NCBI GenBank assembly: GCA_963839285.1
Contig: CAWIUN010000005.1
Span: forward strand, 1 to 64,000
Length of the DNA stretch: 64,000 nucleotides
Reading direction: 5' to 3'
Source of the DNA: DASSSQ01 sp963839285
Lineage (GTDB): Bacteria; Actinomycetota; Thermoleophilia; Gaiellales; Gaiellaceae
The notes under the pieces are model-generated. The model was not told where the DNA came from. It saw nothing but the letters and a program-made list of their open reading frames with translations, and made no database searches. The translations under genes were made by a program, and so were the position numbers. Shown in pieces: positions 56,101 to 64,000 of this stretch (position 1 is its first letter; each line of letters starts with the position of its first letter).

Positions 56101-56982
56101 GTGGAGGGCGTCTACCGCACCCCGGACGAGCGCTTCGAGGGGCTGCCCGGCTGGAGCTTCGCCCCGCGCTACCTCGAGCAGGACGGCCTGCGGATGCACT
56201 ACGTCGACGAGGGCGACGGCGACCCGGTGCTGCTCCTCCACGGCGAGCCGACCTGGGGCTATCTCTACCGGAAGCTGATTCCGGAGCTGACGCCGTCGGC
56301 GCGGGTCGTCGCCCCGGACTACTTCGGCTTCGGCCGCTCGGACAAGCCGACCGACGCCGGCTGGTACTCCTACGACGCGCACTTCGGGGCCGTCGAGCGG
56401 TTCGTCGAGGAGCTCGACCTGCGCCGCGTCACCGTCGTCGTCCAGGACTGGGGCGGCCCGATCGGCCTGCGGGTCGCCGTCGAGCACCCCGACCGCTTCG
56501 ACCGGCTCGTCGTCATGAACACCGGCATCGGCGCCGGCCGGGCGCCCTCGGAGGAGTGGCTGCGCTTCCGCGCCATGGTCAGGCGCGTCGGCACCGAGCT
56601 GCGGCCCGAGCAGCTGATCCGGATCTCGCTCGTCGAGGATCCCGGCGACGACGTGATCGCCGGCTACGCCGCCCCGTTCCCGGTGCCCGAGTCGAAGTGG
56701 GGCGCGATCACCTTCCCGGATCTCGTCCCCACCGAGCAGGAGCATCCGAGCGCGGCGGCGATGAACGCGGTGCGCGAGCGGCTCGCGCGCTGGGAGAAGC
56801 CCGCGCTCGTGCTCTTCTCCGACTCCGACCCGATCTTCTCGCCGCGCGCGGGCGAGCGCCTGGCCGAGCTGATCCCGGGCGCCGCGCCCGCCGAGACGAT
56901 CGAGCGCGCCGGCCACTTCCTGCAGGAGGACGCGGGCGACCGGATCGGCGCCCGGATCGCCCGCTTCCTCGCCGAGGACTAG
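56101..56982 (+). CDS. Haloalkane dehalogenase (HLD-type alpha/beta-hydrolase)
   Basis: 293 aa. Oxyanion loop LLHGEPTWGYLYR, nucleophile Asp in VVVQDWGGPIGL (Asp, not Ser), catalytic acid in LFSDSDPIFSP and His in RAGHFLQED. These match haloalkane dehalogenases of the DhlA/DhmA group, which replace halogen with hydroxyl. The neighbouring Trp of DWGG and the Trp of GEPTW act as halide-binding residues in the family. The natural substrate cannot be told. GTG start, leaderless pattern. Confidence 0.9.
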   Translation: MEGVYRTPDERFEGLPGWSFAPRYLEQDGLRMHYVDEGDGDPVLLLHGEPTWGYLYRKLIPELTPSARVVAPDYFGFGRSDKPTDAGWYSYDAHFGAVERFVEELDLRRVTVVVQDWGGPIGLRVAVEHPDRFDRLVVMNTGIGAGRAPSEEWLRFRAMVRRVGTELRPEQLIRISLVEDPGDDVIAGYAAPFPVPESKWGAITFPDLVPTEQEHPSAAAMNAVRERLARWEKPALVLFSDSDPIFSPRAGERLAELIPGAAPAETIERAGHFLQEDAGDRIGARIARFLAED

Positions 56983-57062
56983 CGCATCGATCCAGCGGAT
57001 CGCGGCGACGCGACGCGCGCCTGCCCGACGGGTCGTCTCGATCGAGGTCGCGGACGCGCCCG

Positions 57063-58060
57063 TCAGATCGATTCCCAGCGGAACAGCCGCAGCGCGATCG
57101 CGGAGAACACCAGCGTGAAGCCGGCGAGCACGCCCAGCGCGGGCAGGGTCGAGGCGAACGAGTCGCCGCGGATCGCGACGTCGCGCAGCCCGTCTGCGAG
57201 GTAGGTGAGCGGCAGGAAGCGCGCGAGCGTCTGCAGCCAGCCCGGCGCCTGCGTCAGCGGGAAGAAGACGCCGGCGAGGAAGACCATCGGCAGCGTGATC
57301 ACGTTGGCGAGCGCCGCGGCCGACTCCTGCGTCTTCGTCAGCGAGCCGGTCAGGAACCCGAGCGAGATGAAGCACAGCGCCCCGAGGACGACGAGCGGCA
57401 CCAGGCCGGCGAGGTCGAGCCCGAGCGTGATCCCGAACAGCAGCTTGCCGGCGGCGAGCAGCACCACCGTCTGCGCGAGCGCGAGGACGAGCATCGCCAC
57501 CAGCCGCGCGAAGGCGAACTCGCGCAGCGGCAGCGGCGTCACCTTCAGCCGCCGGAAGATCCCGAGCTCGCGGTAGCTGACGAGGGTGCCGGCGATCGCG
57601 AAGACCGCGCTCTGCGCGAGCGCCATCGCCAGCAGGCCCGGGACGAGGAAGTCGATGTACTTGAGCTCGTCCGACTCGACCTGGCGCGCCTCGACCGTCA
57701 CGACCGGCGGCTGCCCGGCCGCCTCGAGGTTGACCTGGTCGGCGACCCCCTGCACGAGGCCCCGCAGCGTCGCCGCCTGCGCCGGGTAGGTGTTGGAGTA
57801 GTAGAGCGTCGTCCGCGCCGGCGCGGCGACGACCGCGCCCGGATCGTTGCCGTTCTTGACCCGCCTGATCGCGGCGGCCTCGGACGGCTGCGGCTCCAGG
57901 TCGACCGCGCCGCTCGAGGCGAGCCCGCCGAGCAGCGGCGTCTGCCCGTAGCTCGCGACGGACAGCTTGAGCCGTTCGAGCCGCCGAAGCGGCCGAAGAT
58001 GACCATGAACATCAGCGGCAGGAAGAGGGACCAGTGAACATCCAGACGGTCAGCGATCAC
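57063..58060 (-). CDS. ABC-2 type transporter permease (frameshifted, N-terminus unclear)
   Basis: About 330 aa. The C-terminal part is clear: YIDFLVPGLLAMALAQSAVF, RELGIFRRLKVTPLPLREFA, LTKTQESAAALANVITLPMV and ending LRLFRWESI, with five helices. The N-terminal segment LFLPLMFMVIFGRFGGSNG matches the first helix of the family, but a base shift near 57,965 is needed, and the usual ~20 residues before it are missing. The gene is 163 bp from its ATPase partner, with a duplicated 53-bp sequence between. Confidence 0.78.
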
Positions 58061-58108
58061 TTCAGCGACGGAGAAGACGCGCGAGCCGACCGCTCAGTTC
58101 CCGCTCCC

Positions 58109-58223
58109 GGCGACGGCAAGCCGCCGCCTCCGCTCTCCGAAGCGTCCGTCGAGCCTACCGCATCCGCTCCGGCGACGGCAAGCCGCCGCCTCCGCTCTCC
58201 GAAGCGTCCGTCGAGCCTACCGC
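58109..58223. repeat. Exact 53-bp direct repeat in the ABC intergenic region
   Basis: 58109-58161 and 58171-58223 are identical over 53 bp, with a 9-bp spacer. Period 62 bp. It separates the ATPase and permease genes. Confidence 0.95.
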
Positions 58224-59063
58224 TCATTCGCGGTACTCCCGGCCGGTCAGGGACAGGAAGACGTCCTCGAGCGTCGGCTGCTCGACCGCGAGGCCGCCGA
58301 GCGGCCGCGCGCCGGCGACGAGCGTCCCGAGCGTGCCGCGCAGGTCCTCGGTGGCGATCTCCTCGCCGTCGAGCACGACCCGGCTGCGCGCGCCGAGGCC
58401 GCGGACGAGCCCGGCCGGCGTGTCGAGGGCGATCACCCTGCCGGCGTCCATGACCGCGACCCGGTCGCAGAGCCGCTCCGCCTCCTCCATGTAGTGGGTC
58501 GTCAGCACGACCGTGCGGCCCTCGGCCTCGATCGCGCGGACGACGTCCCAGAGGTTGCGCCGCGCCTGCGGGTCGAGCCCGGTGGTCGGCTCGTCGAGGA
58601 AGACGACCTCGGGCTCGTGGACGAGTGCGAGGGCGATCGCGAGCCGCTGCTTCTGGCCGCCGGAGAGGACGTTGACGCGCGAGCGGGCCTTCTCGCTCAG
58701 CCCGACGAGCTCGAGCACGCGCTCGACTCGGCCCGGCGGGACTGGTCCGTAGAAGCCGCAGAAGAGCTCGAGCAGCTCGGTCGCGGTCAGGAAGTCGAAG
58801 AGCGCGGTCGTCTGCAGCTGAACGCCGATCCGACGCTGCACCCGCTGCGGCTGGGGCCAGACGGGCTCGCCGAGGATCCGGATCTCGCCCGAGTCCGGCT
58901 CCCGCAGTCCCTCGATCAGCTCGAGCGTCGTCGTCTTGCCCGCGCCGTTCGGGCCGACGACGCCGAAGACCTCGCCCCGGGCGACCTCGAAGGAGACGCC
59001 GGCGACGGCCTGGACGTCGCCGAAACGCTTGCGGAGCTCGCGCACCTCGATCGCGGCTGCCAT
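58224..59063 (-). CDS. ABC transporter ATP-binding protein (ABC-2/DrrA-like)
   Basis: 279 aa. Walker A GPNGAGKTT, Q-loop GVQLQTTALFDFLT, signature LSGGQKQRLAIA, Walker B VVFLDEPTTGLDP and H-loop TTHYMEEAERL. The C-terminal ~60 residues form the extra domain seen in DrrA-like drug or polymer exporters and end LSLTGREYRE. The ATG at 59063 is the natural start; an apparent fusion with the upstream amylase is an indel effect. Partner permease downstream. Confidence 0.93.
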   Translation of the reverse strand: MAAAIEVRELRKRFGDVQAVAGVSFEVARGEVFGVVGPNGAGKTTTLELIEGLREPDSGEIRILGEPVWPQPQRVQRRIGVQLQTTALFDFLTATELLELFCGFYGPVPPGRVERVLELVGLSEKARSRVNVLSGGQKQRLAIALALVHEPEVVFLDEPTTGLDPQARRNLWDVVRAIEAEGRTVVLTTHYMEEAERLCDRVAVMDAGRVIALDTPAGLVRGLGARSRVVLDGEEIATEDLRGTLGTLVAGARPLGGLAVEQPTLEDVFLSLTGREYRE

Positions 59064-59076
59064 GACTCGACGGCCG

Positions 59077-60578
59077 CTACGCGACCGAGCCGACCGCCGC
59101 GTCGAGGCGCCGAGCGACGCGCCGTCTCGAGCCAGGTAGACGGCGGCCGACCACGGCTCTCCCGGCTCGCCGACCGCGAGCAGCGGCTCGCCGTCGACGC
59201 CCGGATCGACGGCGCGGTCCGAGAGCGTCAGCGCGACGGTGTGGCCGGAGCCGCGCCGGAAGACCCAGGTCCCGGGCGGCGACTCGAGCGACTCGTAGCC
59301 GCCGGCGAGCTCGCGCCGGAGCCGGATCAGCCCGCGCGTGAAGTGCAGCGTCGAGCCGGGGTCGTCGCGCTCGTCGGCGACGTTCCGGGCGGTCGGCGTG
59401 AACGGCAGCCACGGGTCGCGCCACTCGGCGCCGTCGCGCGTCCACGGGAACGGCGTCCGGCACGGGTCCCGCGGCGGGTCCGCGACGTCGAGGATCCGGT
59501 CGGCCGGCACCTCGCCGTCCTCGAGCGCCAGCTCGTCGCCCATGTAGAGCACCGGCACGCCGCGCAGCGTCAGGAGGATCAGCAGCCCGAGCCGCGCCTT
59601 GCGCTCGTCGCCGCCGGCCCAGCGGGTCGCGAGCCTGCCGGAGTCGTGGTTCGAGCCCGCCCAGGCGGGGAGGGCGCCGTCGGGGAAGTGCAGCTCGACC
59701 TGCTCGACGACGCCGCGCAGGTCGGGGCCGAGGTCGGCGTGCAGGAGCGCGAACGCGAAGGCGAGGTTGAGCTCGTCGTCGCCGTTGCCGTAGTAGGAGG
59801 CGAGCCGCTCGGGGTCGAGCACGTAGGCCTCGCCGAGCAGGACGCGGGCGGGGTCGTAGCCGTCGGCGAGCTCGCGCCAGCGCTTCAGGATCTCGTGCGT
59901 CTCGGGCCGGTTCATCGAGTAGACGTGCCGGACGCCCTGCCGCTGCACGCCCGGCGGGTCGTGCGGGCCCGCGGGCGGGTCGTCGCGCAGCTGCCTGTCC
60001 TTGATCAGCGCGTGCGCGACGTCGATCCGGAAGCCGGCGATGCCGCGGTCGAACCAGAAGCGCAGGATCCGCTCGAAGGCGGCGCGCACGTCGGGGTTCC
60101 ACCAGTCGAGGTCGGGCTGCGCGGCGGCGAAGTTGTGCAGGTAGTAGCGGCCCGTCCGCTCGTCGAGCGTCCAGGCGGAGCCGCCGCCGAACGCGGCCAC
60201 CCAGTTGTTGGGGATCTCGTCCGCCCAGACGTAGTAGTCGGGGTGCTCCCGGAACCACGGGTGCTCGATCGAGGTGTGGTTCGGGACGAGGTCGAGCAGG
60301 ATCCGGATCCCGCGCTTCCCCGCCTCGGCGACGAGCCGGTCGAGGTCGTCGAGCGTGCCGAGGTCGCGGTCGACGCCGAGGTAGTCGGAGACGTCGTAGC
60401 CCCAGTCGACGTTCGGCGAGGGCGTCGTCGGGTTCAGCCAGACGCCGTCGACGCCGAGCCACTCGAGGTGGTCGAGGTGGTCGACGACGCCGGCGAGGTC
60501 GCCGATCCCGTCGCCGTTCGCGTCGGCGAAGGAGCGCGGGTAGATCTCGTAGAGGACTGCGTCACGCCACCACGGCAC
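59077..60578 (-). CDS. GH13 alpha-glucosidase/alpha-amylase family enzyme
   Basis: About 500 aa. Conserved regions: Ca-loop ADANGDGIGDL, region I LLDLVPNHTS, region II GFRIDVAHAL (nucleophile Asp), region III VLLGEAYVLD (acid-base Glu), region IV AGSNHDSGRL (transition-state Asp). The AVLYEIYPRSFAD start and region II suit oligo-1,6-glucosidase or trehalose-type alpha-glucosidases. GTG start at 60578 with TAGAGT 8 nt upstream. A shift near 59,115 is needed to reach the stop at 59077; otherwise the frame joins the ABC ATPase. Confidence 0.92.
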
Positions 60579-60586
60579 GAGCGCGG

Positions 60587-60592
60587 ACTCTA
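60587..60592 (-). promoter_or_regulatory. -10-like TAGAGT, leaderless promoter
   Basis: TAGAGT on the minus strand ends 8 nt before the GTG at 60578. Confidence 0.5.
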
Positions 60593-60613
60593 GACGGGAG
60601 CCGCCGGGTCGCG

Positions 60614-60787
60614 CTAGAAGGGGCCGCCGAACGGCGAGCCGGGCGGCGGCTGCACGCGCGTCGCCTCGGCGAGCCCGCGGTCGACGGACTCGAGGTCGCG
60701 GCGGAGCTTCGCCTGCTCGTCGAGGCGCTCGGCCCGCCCGGCGCGGCGGCGCTGCCGCCGGAGCCGCAGTCGCTCGATCAGCCTCAT
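60614..60787 (-). CDS. 57-aa basic small protein
   Basis: MRLIERLRLRRQRRRAGRAE continues as a charged helix (DEQAKLRRDLESVDRGLAEA) and ends in a Pro/Gly-rich GSPFGGPF. ATG at 60787 with TAGACT 7 nt upstream. The first half is strongly basic and could contact nucleic acid or membrane. Its promoter is a near mirror copy of the one for the RNA-ligase-like gene opposite. Function unknown. Confidence 0.62.
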   Translation of the reverse strand: MRLIERLRLRRQRRRAGRAERLDEQAKLRRDLESVDRGLAEATRVQPPPGSPFGGPF

Positions 60788-60794
60788 CCGTCCC

Positions 60795-60821
60795 AGTCTA
60801 GAGGCTCGAGGCGCATCGTCC
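60795..60821 (-). promoter_or_regulatory. Promoter with mirror copy at 60939-60966
   Basis: Minus strand GGACGATGCGCCTC followed by GAGCCTCTAG and TAGACT (60795-60800), 7 nt before the ATG at 60787. Confidence 0.55.
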
Positions 60822-60938
60822 GCGGCCGCGGAGCCGCCCCAGGCGCGGCGCCAGGCCGCACCGGCGTCCTCACACGTGCAACCAGCAGGCGCCACGGACG
60901 CCGGCACGCCCCGGCTTGACCTGGAACGGCCCCGCTAG

Positions 60939-60969
60939 GGACGTCCAATGCGCCTCAAGCCTCTAGGCT
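60939..60969 (+). promoter_or_regulatory. Promoter with mirror copy at 60798-60821
   Basis: Plus strand GGACG-TCCA-ATGCGCCTC, AAGCCTCTAG and TAGGCT (60964-60969), 6 nt before the ATG at 60976. It differs from its mirror copy by a 4-nt insertion and one base. Confidence 0.55.
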
Positions 60970-60975
60970 CCGCCG

Positions 60976-61522
60976 ATGCGCTCCGCGCTCGTCGTCGCCG
61001 TCCCGCCCGCCGCGCCGCTCGCGGAGGCGTGGCTGGAGCGGACAGCGCAGATGAAGCCGTCGAACGGCGTCCCGCCGCACGTCACCGTCCTCTATCCGTT
61101 CGTGCCGGCCGAGCGGGTCGACGGGGCCCTGCTCGAGGAGCTGGCCGTCCTCTTCGCCCGCGTCGAGCCGTTCGACTTCACGCTGCGGCGGACGGCCCGC
61201 TTCCCGACGACGCTGTACCTCGCGCCCGAGCCCGCCGACCCGTTCCGGGCGCTGACCGGGGCCGTCGCCCTGCAGTGGCCCGAGCACCCGCCCTACGAGG
61301 GCGCGCACGCGGACGTGATCCCGCACCTCTCGGTCGCCCACGGCGGGCCCGACCTGCTCGACCTGGCCGAGGCCGAGGTCGCGCCGAAGCTGCCGCTGAG
61401 CGCCCGGGCGACCGAGGTCACCCTGCTCGTCGAGGCCGAGCGCCTCGGCGTGCGCTGGGAGTCGCGCGCCGCGCTTCCCGCTCGGCGGCCGAGCCCGGTT
61501 TGGCGTTTCGCCCGCCCGGTAG
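60976..61522 (+). CDS. 2'-5' RNA ligase-like (2H phosphoesterase) protein
   Basis: About 182 aa. Two H-x-T/S motifs, HVTVLYPF (about 35) and HLSVAH (about 117), define the 2H fold. It probably acts on 2',3'-cyclic phosphate RNA ends or nucleotides. One shift near 61,470 gives the typical end RARFPLGGRARFG and stop at 61522; otherwise the frame runs into the next gene and makes a false fusion. Leaderless ATG. Confidence 0.8.
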
Positions 61523-61554
61523 GGTGGACCTGCCAGCGAGGAAAGGAGCGGGCA

Positions 61555-61878
61555 ATGCTCGCGCTCACCCAGGACGCCGCGGAGGTCATCCGCAACATCG
61601 TCGACACCGCCGAGGAGGAGCTGCCCGACGAGACGGGCCTGCGGATCGCGACCGAGTCGATGGACGCGGAGGGCGCCCAGCTCGCGATCACGGTCGTCGA
61701 GGGCCCCGAGGCCGGCGACGCCAAGGTCGAGGAGCACGGCGCCACGGTCTACCTGAGCACGTCGGCCGCCGAGCTGCTGGACGACAAGGTCCTGGACGCC
61801 CAGGCGCACGACGACCACGTCCACTTCACGATCGGCGAGCAGGGCGCCGAGCCCGGCTCGAACGAGCACCACCACTAG
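61555..61878 (+). CDS. HesB/IscA-like protein lacking cysteines
   Basis: 107 aa. The A-type carrier fold is suggested by MLALTQDAAEVIRNIVD, GLRIATES, AITVVEGPEAGD and VYLSTSAAELLDDKVLDA. All three cluster-binding Cys of IscA/ErpA are absent; the C-terminus instead has HDDHVHF and ends in HHH. So it is unlikely to carry an Fe-S cluster and may bind metal through His. GAAAGGAG ribosome site; TAGGGT promoter at 61520-61525. Confidence 0.8.
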   Translation: MLALTQDAAEVIRNIVDTAEEELPDETGLRIATESMDAEGAQLAITVVEGPEAGDAKVEEHGATVYLSTSAAELLDDKVLDAQAHDDHVHFTIGEQGAEPGSNEHHH

Positions 61879-61893
61879 CGCCGGCTCGGAGGC

Positions 61894-62821
61894 TCAGCCG
61901 ATCGTCCAGGTGTCGCCCGCGTTCAGCAGGGCGGCGAGGTCGCCCTCCTGCCTGGCGCGGGCGGTGTCGATCTGCTCGGCCATCAGCTCGTCGTAGACGG
62001 GCCGCTCGATCTGCCGGAAGACGCCGAAGGGGACCTTGCCGTGGGTCGCCATCGTCACGTACGTGAGCCCCATCGCGCGCGCGGGATCGGGGTCGTGCTC
62101 GTCGTGGACGAGCCCCGTGTCGCCGACCGGCTCGCCCTGCTCGAGGTAGATCCGGTTCTCCTTCTCGTCGCGGACCCAGTCGAAGGCGCCGTCGTTGAAG
62201 ATGTTGCAGTTCTGGTAGATCTCGACGAAGGCCGAGCCCCTGTGCTCGGCGGCGCGGCGCAGCACCGCGCCGAGGCCCTTCTTGTCGGTGTCGATCGCCC
62301 GCGCGACGAAGGTCGCCTCGGCGCCGAGCGCGAGCCGCAGCGGGTCGAACGGATGGTCGAGGGAGCCGTACGGCGTCGACTTCGTCACCTTGCCGGCCTC
62401 GGAGGTCGGCGAGTACTGGCCCTTCGTCAGCCCGTAGATGCGGTTGTTGAAGAGCAGGATCTTGAGGTTGACGTTGCGGCGCAGCGCGTGGATCAGGTGG
62501 TTGCCGCCGATCGAGAGCGCGTCGCCGTCGCCGGTCACGACCCAGACCGAGAGGTCCGGCCGCGAGGTCGAGAGCCCGGTCGCGATCGCCGGCGCGCGGC
62601 CGTGGATCGAGTGCATCCCGTAGGTCTGCATGTAGTAGGGGAAGCGCGCCGCGCAGCCGATCCCGGAGACGAAGACGATCCGCTCCCTCGGGATCCCGAG
62701 CTCGGGCATGAAGCCCTGCACCGCGGCCAGGATCGCGTAGTCGCCGCAGCCCGGGCACCAGCGCACCTCCTGGTCGGTGCGGAAGTCCTTCAGCGTCAGC
62801 TTGCCGTTGCTCCTCGGCCAT
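61894..62821 (-). CDS. korB: 2-oxoacid:ferredoxin oxidoreductase beta subunit (one base shift)
   Basis: About 308 aa. Start ATG at 62821 overlaps the alpha-subunit stop by one base (TGATG); one extra base near 62,811 must be removed to join MAEE to NGKLTLKDFRTDQEVRW. Then WCPGCGDYAILAAVQ (cluster/TPP region), GDGDALSIGGNHLIHALRR and NNRIYGLTKGQ (TPP motif). With KorA it converts 2-oxoglutarate (or a similar acid) and CoA to acyl-CoA with reduced ferredoxin. Confidence 0.92.
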
Positions 62822-64000
62822 CAGAGCAGCGCCTCGATCGCCTCGGCCAGCACGGTCGACCTGAACGGGAAGCCCGCGCACCATGTTGTAGCCGGCCGCG
62901 TCGACGAGGAACTCCGCGCGCACGAGCTTGAGCAGCTGGCCCAGGTTCATCTCCGGGATCAGCACCCTGTCGTAGCCGCGCAGCACCTCGCCGAGGTTGC
63001 GCGGGAACGGGTTCAGGTAGCGGAGGTGCGCGTGGGCGACCTTGCCGCCGTTCTCGCGGACGCGGCGGACGGCCGCGGTGACGGGGCCGTAGGTGCCGCC
63101 CCAGCCGAGCACGAGCAGCCTCGCGCCCTCGTCGGCGCCGACCGCGAGCTCGGGGATGTCGGAGGCGATCCCGGCGACCTTCTGCGCGCGCAGGCGCGTC
63201 ATCAGGTCGTGGTTGTCGGGGTCGTAGGAGATGTTGCCGGTGCCGTCGGCCTTCTCGAGCCCGCCGATCCGGTGCTCGAGCCCCGGCGTCCCCGGCACCG
63301 CCCACGGCCGCGCCAGCGTCTGCGGGTCGCGCAGGTAGGGCAGGAACCCGTCCTCGTGGTTCGGCTCGGTCGCGAAGACGGTCGAGATGTCCGGCAGCTC
63401 CGAGACGTCCGGCACGGGCCACGGCTCGGAGCCGTTCGCCAGGTAGGCGTCCGAGAGCAGGAAGACCGGCGTCCTGTACTTCAGCGCGATCCGCGCCGCC
63501 TCGAGCGCGGCCCAGAAGCAGTCGCCCGGGGTCGTCGCCGCGACGACCGGCACCGGCGACTCGCCGTTGCGGCCGAAGAGGACGCCGAGCAGGTCGGCCT
63601 GCTCCGGCTTCGTCGGCATCCCGGTCGAGGGGCCCGCGCGCTGGATGTCGCAGATCACGAGGGGGAGCTCGAGCTGCATCGCGAGCCCGATCGTCTCCTC
63701 CTTGAGCACGATGCCCGGCCCCGAGGAGACGGTGACGCCGAGCGCGCCGCCGAAGCTGGCGCCGAGCGCCGCGCCCGCGGCCGCGATCTCGTCCTCGGCC
63801 TGGAAGGTGCGGACGCCGAAGCTCTTGTAGCGGGCCAGCTCCTCGAGCACCGACGACGCCGGCGTGATCGGGTAGGCGCCCAGGTAGAGCGGCAGCCCCG
63901 ACTGCCTCGACGCGGCGACGAGGCCGAGCGAGAGCGCCTGGTTGCCGGTGATGTTGCGGTACGTCCCCGGCTTCAGCGGGGCCGGCTTCACCTCGTAGCG
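62821..64000 (-). CDS. korA: 2-oxoacid:ferredoxin oxidoreductase alpha subunit (5' end outside window)
   Basis: About 390 residues are present. PFOR domain I starts TYRNITGNQALSLGLVAAS, then GAYPITPASSVLEELARYK, QAEDEIAAAGAALGASFGG and TVSSGPGIVLKEETIGLA. Domain II has LLVLGWGGTYGPVTAAVRR and VLIPEMNLGQLLKLVRAEF. A shift near 62,880 leads to the natural end FPFRSTVLAEAIEALL. The frame stays open at the right edge, consistent with a fused N-terminal gamma domain as in mycobacterial KorA. Confidence 0.92.

Noticed and set aside
58224..60578. Fusion of GH13 enzyme and ABC ATPase
   Set aside because: The linker is Arg/Ser-rich nonsense, the ATPase has its own ATG at 59063, and one shift gives the amylase its own stop at 59077.
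60976..61878. Fusion of RNA-ligase-like and HesB-like proteins
   Set aside because: HesB has its own promoter, ribosome site and ATG; the ligase regains the typical RARFPLG end with one base shift.
1..64000. CRISPR arrays, prophage, insertion sequences or integrases
   Set aside because: No regular repeat-spacer series, transposase, integrase or phage structural protein was found; the only HNH-like gene stands alone.

Overview
The window is a very GC-rich (roughly 70% or more), densely coded bacterial chromosome segment. The gene families suggest a high-GC actinobacterium, possibly class Thermoleophilia. Pointers are a MarP-type protease, a 180-kDa NAD-glutamate dehydrogenase, a fused KorA/KorB 2-oxoacid:ferredoxin oxidoreductase, many NarL-type two-component pairs, a PxKF surface protein and many apparently leaderless genes. 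The class is an inference from gene content and composition only. No phage, insertion sequence, CRISPR array or rRNA was seen; the only RNA gene is tRNA-Asp(GTC).

Layout. 1-2.4 kb: membrane serine protease, tRNA-Asp, a beta-propeller protein. 2.5-6.3 kb: a TetR-controlled efflux operon (MFS, DUF2269-like, cupin) and a RibD-like reductase. 6.3-10.5 kb: a two-component locus (GAF histidine kinase divergent from two response regulators) followed by a second drug-efflux MFS. 10.6-20.7 kb: envelope and secreted proteins, including a tandem paralogue pair, a GT-C glycosyltransferase, beta-propeller and beta-helix proteins, and a large Ig-repeat/PxKF surface protein. 20.9-23.5 kb: a second two-component operon. 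23.5-28.4 kb: NAD-GDH. 28.5-31.8 kb: two secreted hydrolases.

33-44 kb is the most interesting part. A five-gene operon encodes a catabolic-type ornithine carbamoyltransferase, carbamate kinase, a COG2403/cDPGS-type P-loop protein, an amidinotransferase with an intact catalytic triad and an amino-acid permease. No arginine deiminase (ArcA) is present. It is flanked by two inverted paralogues of an unknown protein. It shares a bipartite upstream motif (ATACTC and CGATCAG boxes exactly 21 bp apart) with a nearby Na+/solute symporter and with a small-protein/cation-antiporter pair.

44-64 kb: Hsp20-like protein, AraC-DinB fusion, flippase-like protein, Ca2+/cation antiporter, then a NAD-linked formate dehydrogenase. 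Its alpha subunit carries an in-frame UGA exactly at the catalytic selenocysteine/cysteine position, so it is very probably a selenoprotein. Threonine dehydrogenase and KBL (Tdh-Kbl), a MarR-MFS pair, haloalkane dehalogenase, an ABC-2 exporter, a GH13 amylase, a 2'-5' RNA ligase-like protein, a cysteine-free HesB-like protein and KorAB follow.

Metabolically the window centres on amino-acid catabolism (arginine/citrulline, glutamate, threonine) feeding 2-oxoacid and formate oxidation, plus efflux and envelope functions. From about 13.6 kb onward many genes are broken by single-base shifts at otherwise conserved proteins. These look like sequencing or assembly indels rather than pseudogenes, and coordinates for those genes span the reconstructed gene.
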